The translations under genes were made by a program, and so were the position numbers. The notes under the pieces are model-generated. The model did no database searches. It saw only the letters and a program-made list of their open reading frames with translations, and was not told the origin of the DNA. DNA of 51,665 bases, from positions 1 through 51,665 of the forward strand of contig JANTFO010000003.1 in the NCBI GenBank assembly GCA_024763365.1, written 5' to 3'. Positions within the stretch are counted from its first letter, which is position 1; the number at the start of each line of letters is the position of its first letter. Below, one piece after another: positions 34,404 through 41,482 of this stretch. The DNA is from Flavobacteriaceae bacterium. Lineage in GTDB: Bacteria > Bacteroidota > Bacteroidia > Flavobacteriales > Flavobacteriaceae.

Positions 34404-34957
34404 ATATTTTTAATACTGAGAGTTGTTAATTTTTCAAATGATTTGATCTTTGTATTAAGCATCTAAAATACACCAAATTTTCAACAACAAGCGTTAGAAT
34501 CACAACATTAACTGGTGTTTAAATTATTATTAGTTTGTTTTTCAGATTGCAAAACATCAATATTTATTCTTTTAAAGGTGTTTTACCTTTTATCATTTTT
34601 AATTCCTTTATACGCTTTGAAAACTTGATTGTATATGAAGAAAAATTTTAACCAAATTACCTGTTAAACAACAAGATCGTTGGTCAAAATATACCTAAAA
34701 TCAAACCCTTGTTGGATATGTCTATGCTTTAGTAAATTGTGCTTATCACTCTATATTTTTACTGTAATCAAAATGTTCTATCCTTTATGCATATATTCAT
34801 CGAAAAAGTACGATTAGAATTGTAAAACTATACTTAGGCATAATGAAACAGAATATATTTTGTACTATTGGTAATTAAGATAGGGAAAAATGTAATTGAA
34901 TTTTTGGTAAGTTGGGCTTTCTGTATGCCGCACAATATTAAAATACTTTCCTTCCCA
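34404..34957. other. 554-base convergent gap, no gene supported
   Basis: The spacer between the PorV-like gene and the S41 peptidase gene is AT-rich and has no credible coding frame (the track's 34834-35079 minus ORF is a shadow of the peptidase end). A short hairpin at 34574-34590 (AAAGGT-GTTTT-ACCTTT) may be a weak terminator. ACACCA and TGGTGT, about 37 bases apart near 34470-34515, form a short inverted pair around a CAACAAGCGTTAG word; I attach no function to it. Confidence 0.55.
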
Positions 34958-36418
34958 TTACTTATAGACAACCTCTTGCAATAAGTTCTTTTCCACATAC
35001 ATTTCTTGTTCAAATTTTGCAGCATGAGGCAGGCTTTTATTTTTATGGGTGATACCATCGATTTGTTTGGTCGTGCCATAAAGTATATATTCTACAGCAG
35101 CTGCTGTAAAAGGCTCTGTAATTTCGCCCAAAGTACCCATACTACCGGGATATTCATTAAATGGAGCATCCGGGGCAAAGCCTGTAGTGGAGTAGTTCCC
35201 ATCGCGGTTGGCTTCTATCAATATGATGGGTTGTATCGCCCAATTGTGGGCTGTATTAACATTATTTCTTGAAAAATTTGCTGAATCGTAAAGGGTAGCA
35301 GAAGCTACATATTTTCCAACGGTAGTTTCACCAATTGTATATACATTAATATATGGTTTTAACGCATTGATTACCAACTCACTGGCAGAGGCCGTGTCGT
35401 CTGTCGTAAGTACATAGAGGCTGTTTAGATTTAAGTGGTTAATAGCTGTACCATTGTTCATTTCACTTACAAAAGAATTGACCAGGCTTTCTGGGTCGTT
35501 TTCTTCAATGTAACTTTGATTTTTATCATTCCATATCTCCTTGGTCACAACATTGCCTGTAAACTGCCCTGTGATCATGCTGCATAGATAAACGGCTGTT
35601 CGCACGGAACCGCCGCCATTGTAACGTAGATCCAATATCAAATTATCAATTCCTTCACTTTGGAAAACGCCAAAAGCATCATTGAGGTCTTCATCATAAT
35701 CCGAAGTGAAGGAATTGTACATCAGATAACCGATTTTTTGTCCGTCAACTTCAAATACGGATTGCTCATGAACCGGGTTTTCTGCATAATCGGCATTGAC
35801 TAGATTAACCGTTTCTCCGGTAGGTGTAATGACAGCATTATCATTACTATCTTGACTAAAAGTTCCTAAATCAACTGAAAAACTATCTGATCGGAATATT
35901 AGATCTACATAGTTATCTACATTTAAGAGCGTCCCATTTACAGTGTCAAAAACATCACCTCTTTCAATTCCTTTTACATCTGCATCACTACCCGGTAATA
36001 CATATTTGACTAAGGCAAAAATTTGATTACTTACGTTATTCGAATCTTTATAATACAGTATTATTCTGGCACCGGATGTTTTTCTAAGTCCACTAAAATA
36101 AGCTTCAAGAGCCACGTAATCATCTGTAATCCAAGACCATTTGTCAATATTGTCCGGATCAAAAACTAAACTATTGAAAAATTCATTAGGATCAGGATAA
36201 TCATCAAGGTAGCTATACAATTCACGCTGAGTAGTAAAACGCTCGTCATCTAACACAGGAATTTCTTGCTGCCATAGATAATAGGCGTTCATACCTTTCC
36301 AGATAAAATCATCAATTTCTGTAGATAGGTTTACATTATCTCTTTCTGTTCTAGTACAACTAATTCCGAAAAGAATGAAAACTAAACTAATAATAGAAAG
36401 CCATTTGATTTGTGTCAT
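34958..36418 (-). CDS. S41 family (C-terminal processing type) peptidase lipoprotein
   Basis: About 486 residues. I start it at ATG 36418, giving MTQIKWLSIISLVFILFGISC, a lipoprotein signal. The track start at 36508 overlaps trmO and adds 30 unlikely residues. A helical N-terminal S41 cap (DFIWKGMNAYYLWQQ) is followed by a PDZ-like part (about 110-190), then the protease core. The core has LRYNGGGSVRTAVYL and TDDTASASELVINALKPY, with the catalytic serine in SASE and the lysine in GETTVGKYV. It lies 14 bases after trmO at the end of the hox/hyp transcript. Any hydrogenase connection is only positional. Confidence 0.9.
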   Translation of the reverse strand: MTQIKWLSIISLVFILFGISCTRTERDNVNLSTEIDDFIWKGMNAYYLWQQEIPVLDDERFTTQRELYSYLDDYPDPNEFFNSLVFDPDNIDKWSWITDDYVALEAYFSGLRKTSGARIILYYKDSNNVSNQIFALVKYVLPGSDADVKGIERGDVFDTVNGTLLNVDNYVDLIFRSDSFSVDLGTFSQDSNDNAVITPTGETVNLVNADYAENPVHEQSVFEVDGQKIGYLMYNSFTSDYDEDLNDAFGVFQSEGIDNLILDLRYNGGGSVRTAVYLCSMITGQFTGNVVTKEIWNDKNQSYIEENDPESLVNSFVSEMNNGTAINHLNLNSLYVLTTDDTASASELVINALKPYINVYTIGETTVGKYVASATLYDSANFSRNNVNTAHNWAIQPIILIEANRDGNYSTTGFAPDAPFNEYPGSMGTLGEITEPFTAAAVEYILYGTTKQIDGITHKNKSLPHAAKFEQEMYVEKNLLQEVVYK

Positions 36419-36431
36419 AATTATTTTGTTT

Positions 36432-36923
36432 TTAATGGGCAATTCCTTTAATGTGTAATTTGAGATGTTCCAAATCACCGGATTCTTGGATCCAGCCAAA
36501 GTTAGCATCTTTTATGGCATCTAATTCATCAATATAGGGTTTGATATCTAATACTGGTGTTCTGTTAAAAGCATCAACGCCGGAAATGTATAATTTGTTG
36601 CCTTCAATTTTTTTAAGCTCCACAATACTTAAACCAATGGGATTAGGTCTATTGGGACTACGACTGGCAAAAACACCTACTTCTTTGTTTTGCGCCCATG
36701 GAGGTCTAACTTTCATTTTAGTGTCTCTAATCACTTTGTGAAGGTAGAATAAGACATATATATACTTAAAAGTCGATAGTTCTTTAAGTCCTCCCATATA
36801 TTTTTCATCTAATATGATGTAAAATTCTCCGGTAGTTTTTTTTTGAGATTGAAAAGGTGCTTGCTCCCGGTAAGGGGTATAAATATGACCTATGCTTTGC
36901 AAGCTGAAGTATTCCGGGCGCAT
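36432..36923 (-). CDS. trmO: TrmO/TsaA-like tRNA t6A37 N6-methyltransferase
   Basis: Member of the TsaA/TrmO beta-barrel SAM-methyltransferase family that methylates t6A37 of tRNA-Thr. The 163 residues show GHIYTPYREQAPFQ (N-terminal), FKYIYVLFYLHKV, and the SAM-binding stretch GVFASRSPNRPNPIGLS, followed by VDAFNRTPVLDIKPYI. It sits 2 bases downstream of hypC in the hyp block. That is unusual for a tRNA enzyme, though the family is often seen near hyp genes in annotations. Function is by family; a substrate shift is possible. Confidence 0.88.
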   Translation of the reverse strand: MRPEYFSLQSIGHIYTPYREQAPFQSQKKTTGEFYIILDEKYMGGLKELSTFKYIYVLFYLHKVIRDTKMKVRPPWAQNKEVGVFASRSPNRPNPIGLSIVELKKIEGNKLYISGVDAFNRTPVLDIKPYIDELDAIKDANFGWIQESGDLEHLKLHIKGIAH

Positions 36924-36925
36924 GA

Positions 36926-37180
36926 TTAGGTATCTAAATCCAAATCGTCCAATTCATCCATTTGCATCAAAATATCCATCGTCTTTTTGGCTTCTTCTTC
37001 ATCTACAATGCTGATGGCACTACCAACATGAACCAATACATAATCTCCAATCTTTGCTTCAGAAAGCATGGCCAGATTCACTTCTTTAATAATACCGTTA
37101 AAGTCTACTTTAGCAAAACGGAATACCTCGTCAATTTGATTGTCAATGGAAATAATTTTTCCCGGGATGGCTAAACACAT
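36926..37180 (-). CDS. hypC: Hydrogenase assembly chaperone HypC
   Basis: 84 residues beginning MCLAIPGKI, the invariant HypC/HybG N-terminus whose Cys2 binds the Fe(CN)2CO precursor together with HypD. The acidic C-terminus (MDELDDLDLDT) is longer and more charged than usual. It delivers the iron centre to the hydrogenase large subunits; one HypC may serve both enzymes here, since no second copy is visible. It lies between hypB and trmO, separated from hypB by a microrepeat. Confidence 0.95.
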   Translation of the reverse strand: MCLAIPGKIISIDNQIDEVFRFAKVDFNGIIKEVNLAMLSEAKIGDYVLVHVGSAISIVDEEEAKKTMDILMQMDELDDLDLDT

Positions 37181-37188
37181 ATATGATA

Positions 37189-37271
37189 GTTAAAAGTTAA
37201 AAGTTGAAAGTTGAAAGTTGAAAGTTGAAAGTTCTGCCTACTGACGACTGGCTACTGACGATTGCTTACTG
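37189..37271. repeat. Tandem microrepeat (AAAGTTG units, then CTGACGACTGGCTA-like units)
   Basis: About five copies of the 7-mer AAAGTTG between hypC and hypB, running into CTACTGACGA-type repeats that continue into hypB. The hypB stop codon and its last residues (VSNRQ) lie within the second repeat type. Confidence 0.88.
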
Positions 37272-38052
37272 TTTTAAGCCACTTATACCAATCATTCATG
37301 CCCTCACCTTTGGTAGCAGATACTTCAAAAAACTCCAACTTAGGATTTACCCTGCGAGCATATTCTTTACATTTTTCGATATCAAAATCTACATAGGGGA
37401 GTAGGTCTGTCTTATTGATAATACATACTTGCGAACCGGCAAACATATCCGGATATTTGATAGGTTTATCCTCACCCTCAGTAACACTGATAATCACAAT
37501 TCGCTTATTTTCTCCCAAATCAAAAAGTGAAGGGCAAACAAGATTACCCACATTTTCTATCATCAGGATACTATTGTCATTAGGTGCTAATTTTTTAACG
37601 GCCGAGTATACCATATCACTTTCCAAATGACAGCCTTGTCCAGTATTTACCTGAACGACAGGCACTTTAAGTGCATCTATCCTATTGGCATCATTAAGCG
37701 TTTGCTGGTCTCCTTCAATCACGTAGAAATCCATTTCACTTTTGAGGTCAGCTAAAGTTTTCTCCAGAAAGGAAGTTTTACCCGATCCGGGAGAACTCAC
37801 CAAATTGAGTGTAAAAATATTTTTAGCTTCAAAATAACCACGATTACGGGCAGCTTCTACATCATTGAATTGTAAGATATCCTGCTCTAAATGTATATGA
37901 TCATGTGAATGCTCATGGCTATGGTCGTGATGATGATCATGATCGTGCATATGATCGTGGTGATCGTGTCCGTGAAGGTGTGTATGTTCTTTTTCACCCG
38001 GGCTTTGTATGGTGACTTCATTGTCATTACCACATCCGCAAGTTCCGCACAT
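37252..38052 (-). CDS. hypB: Hydrogenase nickel incorporation GTPase HypB
   Basis: SIMIBI-class GTPase that hands nickel to the hydrogenase large subunit with HypA. The 266 residues start with MCGTCGCG, the N-terminal nickel site. A very His-rich stretch follows (about 20-55), a store for nickel ions. The G domain has SSPGSGKTSF (Walker A, near 86), the metal site QGCHLESDMV, and NKTDL for guanine. The C-terminal five residues come from a microrepeat, so this end is probably not conserved. It is encoded between the maturation protease and hypC. Confidence 0.96.
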   Translation of the reverse strand: MCGTCGCGNDNEVTIQSPGEKEHTHLHGHDHHDHMHDHDHHHDHSHEHSHDHIHLEQDILQFNDVEAARNRGYFEAKNIFTLNLVSSPGSGKTSFLEKTLADLKSEMDFYVIEGDQQTLNDANRIDALKVPVVQVNTGQGCHLESDMVYSAVKKLAPNDNSILMIENVGNLVCPSLFDLGENKRIVIISVTEGEDKPIKYPDMFAGSQVCIINKTDLLPYVDFDIEKCKEYARRVNPKLEFFEVSATKGEGMNDWYKWLKTVSNRQ

Positions 38053-38077
38053 ATCTACTGTCTTTAAAATGAATCAT

Positions 38078-38085
38078 CAAATATA
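38078..38085 (-). promoter_or_regulatory. Possible internal -7 box for hypB
   Basis: Read on the minus strand, TATATTTG matches TAnnTTTG, 25 bases before the hypB ATG in the 129-base gap behind the maturation-protease gene. No -33 element is evident, so an internal hyp promoter is only possible. Confidence 0.3.
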
Positions 38086-38181
38086 TAAAAAATGTAAAAG
38101 TATGAGGTAATCTAAACCCTTTTTTAAATGATAATCTTGTTACAAAAAGATATAAGGAAAACCAAACTAAGTTTAGACTAA

Positions 38182-38616
38182 TTATTCAAAAATATTCTTG
38201 ATGTTTTTTAAAAGATGAGCCAAATTTTCTTTTGCTTTTTCCGTCATGCCAATAGCTAATTCAAAAGAATAACCGGATATACTCACGTTGTAACATTTTG
38301 GATAAGCATGATATATGGTTTGGCAAAGGCTTACAATACTTTCGGCACTCAATTCATGAGAGGTATAACTACCTTGGTCTATAGCCTTGGTTTTTTCAAA
38401 ATGGTAACCTTGTTCAAAATTCCTGATATCGGCGTCTATAAAATATACTTCTTGGTAATTGGCAATAAGCTCGGCATCTTCTACTTGTAGCTGATAGCGA
38501 TATTCTATATCATAATCATATTCGATGGATGGAGGCAATTGATCTAAAAAAGCCCAACCCAGACCGTCGTCTTGCCTGCCTTCATTGCCAATGCCGATAA
38601 GTAATTTTTTTTTCAT
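38182..38616 (-). CDS. Hydrogenase maturation protease (HoxW/HycI-like)
   Basis: A 144-residue peptidase of family M52 that removes the C-terminal extension of a hydrogenase large subunit after nickel insertion. The motif GIGNEGRQDDGLG near residue 7 is the family signature; DADIRN (near 79) gives the second metal aspartate and SHEL (near 107) the histidine. It directly follows hoxH on the same strand, so it is probably the HoxH-specific protease, distinct from the one at 47851. Confidence 0.9.
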   Translation of the reverse strand: MKKKLLIGIGNEGRQDDGLGWAFLDQLPPSIEYDYDIEYRYQLQVEDAELIANYQEVYFIDADIRNFEQGYHFEKTKAIDQGSYTSHELSAESIVSLCQTIYHAYPKCYNVSISGYSFELAIGMTEKAKENLAHLLKNIKNIFE

Positions 38617-38712
38617 TTCAAATCATGAATTTAAACTGCCTGAAAAGTAACTATTTCTTAAAATTTATAACTTTCCAAGCAGTTTTTAAATCCAAACTAA
38701 AACACAATTTTA

Positions 38713-40167
38713 CTATTCTTTATACTTTCTGTCTATGACTATACCTTGATTATCAACAATAGAAACTTCTAAGGGCATTTGTCCCATAGCGTGCGTAGCA
38801 CAACTCAAGCAAGGGTCATAAGCACGTATAGCTATTTCAACCTGATTGAGCATACCTTCTGTGATCTTTGCTTTGCCACTGATTTCATTTTGGGCTACCC
38901 ATTTTACTGCTTGATTCATCGGTTCATTATTATGGGTAGTTGAAACGATCAAATTACAGCGGGTGATACGATCTTTATCATCTACTTCATAATGATGAAT
39001 TAAAGTGCCACGAGGAGCTTCTATTACACCGACACCTTCTTTTCTACGTTCTCCTTTTCTGATAAGGTCCTTACTTAATATGTCATCATCATTGAGTAGA
39101 TGTTTCATCTCTTCGGCAGCATACAATATCTCTATCAATCTTGCCCAATGTGAATACATGGTCATATTATTTGTTTTACCACCAGTCATTTCCATAAATT
39201 CTTTACGCTCTTTTTCGGCCAAAGGTGTCGCAATTCCGTCACAAACATTGATACGGGCTAACGGACCTACACGGTTCCAACCTTTTTCTTTCCCGATGTG
39301 TTTTAGGTATGGGAATTTGAGGTAAGTCCATTTCTCTGTAGATTCATAGAAATAGTCATTGTAATCTTCACTTTCAATATCATTAAGTGTGATATTTCCC
39401 TGAGCATCAGTGGCTCTTAAATAACCATCATATAATTCCAGGAAGCCGGTTTCTTTGTTTACTAACCCCAAATGTCCCGATGGATAAGAGGCAAAGGTAT
39501 CTAAAAATACCCGATGTTGTTGGTGGTATTTTTTGATGAAATCTATGATCTCAACAGACCATTCGATCATAGTATCTACATTGGGCATATTTTTGCCATC
39601 CAAAAAGAATTGTCTTTCTTTATCTTCTACAGTTTTGTGAACACCTCCCGGAATTGTGGCAATGCCATGGATTTTCTTGCCTGCAACCATTTTGATGATC
39701 TCTTGACCGAACTTTCGCATCAAGATTCCTTTTTTAGCCAATTCAGGATAGGCTGTAGCTACACCCACTACATTTCTTTTTTCAGGTGCTGCATCCGCAC
39801 CAAATAAAAGATCGGGGGAAGCCAGGTAAAAGAAATGTAAAGCATGAGATTGAAATACTTGCCCAAAGTGGAGTAATTTTCTCAATTTTTGAGCAGGGAT
39901 TGACAAATCTTTTGGGTCTATCCCTACAATCTGGTCAATAGCTTTAGCTGCAGCCAAATGATGGCTTACCGGACAAATGCCACATAATCGTTGCACCATA
40001 ACAGGTGCTTCCCAGTAAGGGTGTCCTTGAATAAATCGTTCAAATCCTCTAAACTCCACTATGTGAAATTTAGCGTCGGTTACTTTATTGTTGTCGTCCA
40101 CTTGTATGGTTACTTTTCCATGTCCTTCTACTCGGGTAACCGGATCTATGACTATTTTTTGACTCAT
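38713..40167 (-). CDS. hoxH: [NiFe]-hydrogenase large subunit HoxH (group 3, NAD-linked)
   Basis: Catalytic large subunit of a cytoplasmic bidirectional hydrogenase. The 484 residues carry the two nickel-binding motifs LCGICPVSHH (Cys 62 and 65) and DPCLSCATH (Cys 453 and 456). After His459 there is a 25-residue tail, the expected protease-removed extension. The N-terminus KIVIDPVTRVEGHGK is shared with group 3 hydrogenases, and there is no Tat signal on the small subunit. It follows hoxUY by 46 bases, and the dedicated protease gene follows it. Confidence 0.95.
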   Translation of the reverse strand: MSQKIVIDPVTRVEGHGKVTIQVDDNNKVTDAKFHIVEFRGFERFIQGHPYWEAPVMVQRLCGICPVSHHLAAAKAIDQIVGIDPKDLSIPAQKLRKLLHFGQVFQSHALHFFYLASPDLLFGADAAPEKRNVVGVATAYPELAKKGILMRKFGQEIIKMVAGKKIHGIATIPGGVHKTVEDKERQFFLDGKNMPNVDTMIEWSVEIIDFIKKYHQQHRVFLDTFASYPSGHLGLVNKETGFLELYDGYLRATDAQGNITLNDIESEDYNDYFYESTEKWTYLKFPYLKHIGKEKGWNRVGPLARINVCDGIATPLAEKERKEFMEMTGGKTNNMTMYSHWARLIEILYAAEEMKHLLNDDDILSKDLIRKGERRKEGVGVIEAPRGTLIHHYEVDDKDRITRCNLIVSTTHNNEPMNQAVKWVAQNEISGKAKITEGMLNQVEIAIRAYDPCLSCATHAMGQMPLEVSIVDNQGIVIDRKYKE

Positions 40168-40213
40168 TTTTTGTTTTATTAGTTAATGGCTTTAAGGTAA
40201 GTGTCTATACCTC

Positions 40214-41482
40214 TTAATCATATTTAAATTCATTATATGAAATAGGAATTTCTTCACCTAATAAAATGCTTTTTACGACTTTCCAGATATGTTGTGCATT
40301 AGGGGGACATCCTGGGATATAGTAATCTATATCAACCACTTCATTACAGGGATATACTTTGTCTAATAGTTTTGGTATATCTTCGGAATGAGGAATGATA
40401 TCTGCACCCAATTCACTAGTGTGTCCATTTAGATAAGATTCTTCCAAACATTCTTGCAAGGGGACAAAATTCCTCATTGCAGGAATACCACCCATAATGG
40501 CGCACTCTCCAAAACTAACCAGAATATCACAGTTTTCACGAAATTTTCTGAGTACATGTACGTTTTCTGAATTGGCACAACCACCTTCAATGAGGCCTAT
40601 ATGACAGCGTTTTGAAAAATTCTTGATATCTGTTAATGGGGACTTGTTGAATTCTACAATCTCTACCATGTCTAATAAATCTGTGTCAATATCGAGTAAT
40701 GACATGTGACAACCAAAACAGCCTGCCAAAGAAGTAGTACCTACGACAAATTTTTCTCCGTCTTTGAGTTTGATCTGTTCGTGTTTCAGTTTGGTTTGAA
40801 CTTGTTGGTTAAGAAAATCGTATTTGCGTTCACCAAAAGGTTTTTCGTTGGCAATTCCTTTCACTAAGATTGCACCTACCGGACAAATCTCCATGGCGTG
40901 TAAAGCTTCCTCATCTGAAAGTTTACTTTCTTCTTTATAATCAATCTGTATGCGGGTTTGTACGCCACGTTTTACAAAAGAAAAGACACTTTTGCCGTCT
41001 TTGGTTTTTATCTCCTCTACACATCGTTTACACAAAATACATCTGTTAGATTCCATGATCATACGATGTGGTGTAAAATCTACCGCTTTGTGTGTAAATG
41101 CGTGTGGATACCGGGTTACCGTCAATCCCATATTATATGCGTGATTCTGTAGCTCACAATCCCCACTTTTTTCACAACTTGGACAGAAATGATTGCCTTC
41201 TGCATAAAGCATTTCTACAATGGCAGCACGATTGTCCAATAGTTCGGGTGTATTGATCTCAACTTCCATGCCTTCTTGGACTGTCGCTGTACAGCCGGTG
41301 GTATGTCTGCCATTTATCTTTACAGTACAAATGCGACAAGTACCCAATGTCGGATGAATTTCTTTAAAATAGCAAAGTGTGGGAATGACAATTCCAAAAT
41401 CTTTAGCTACATCAACCAAATTTCTTCCGGTTTCAGACTGGTATTTATTACCATCTATGATTATATCTACTTTTTTATTCAT
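40214..41482 (-). CDS. Fused HoxU-HoxY: diaphorase Fe-S subunit plus hydrogenase small subunit
   Basis: One 422-residue chain joining two proteins normally separate. Residues 1 to about 210 are HoxU/NuoG-like. They hold a 2Fe-2S site (Cys 37, 49, 52, 64), a His-Cys3 site (His98, Cys 100, 103, 109) and a 4Fe-4S site (CILCKRC at 148-154, with Cys200 before PVGA). Residues about 245-422 are HoxY-like, with CFGC (255, 258), Cys327 and GCPP (392) for the proximal cluster. I start it at ATG 41482, which overlaps the hoxEF end by 8 bases; the track start at 41536 would overlap it by 62. The fusion places successive clusters of the electron path in one polypeptide. Confidence 0.92.
   Translation of the reverse strand: MNKKVDIIIDGNKYQSETGRNLVDVAKDFGIVIPTLCYFKEIHPTLGTCRICTVKINGRHTTGCTATVQEGMEVEINTPELLDNRAAIVEMLYAEGNHFCPSCEKSGDCELQNHAYNMGLTVTRYPHAFTHKAVDFTPHRMIMESNRCILCKRCVEEIKTKDGKSVFSFVKRGVQTRIQIDYKEESKLSDEEALHAMEICPVGAILVKGIANEKPFGERKYDFLNQQVQTKLKHEQIKLKDGEKFVVGTTSLAGCFGCHMSLLDIDTDLLDMVEIVEFNKSPLTDIKNFSKRCHIGLIEGGCANSENVHVLRKFRENCDILVSFGECAIMGGIPAMRNFVPLQECLEESYLNGHTSELGADIIPHSEDIPKLLDKVYPCNEVVDIDYYIPGCPPNAQHIWKVVKSILLGEEIPISYNEFKYD

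Noticed and set aside
34470-34520. CAACAAGCGTTAG with flanking ACACCA/TGGTGT, reminiscent of an integron attC or a CRISPR repeat
   Set aside because: Only one copy is present, core-site consensus and arm pairing are not met, and there is no integrase or Cas gene nearby.
34834-35079. Minus-strand 81-aa ORF downstream of the PorV-like gene
   Set aside because: It mostly overlaps the S41 peptidase end in another frame and shows no signal or domain.
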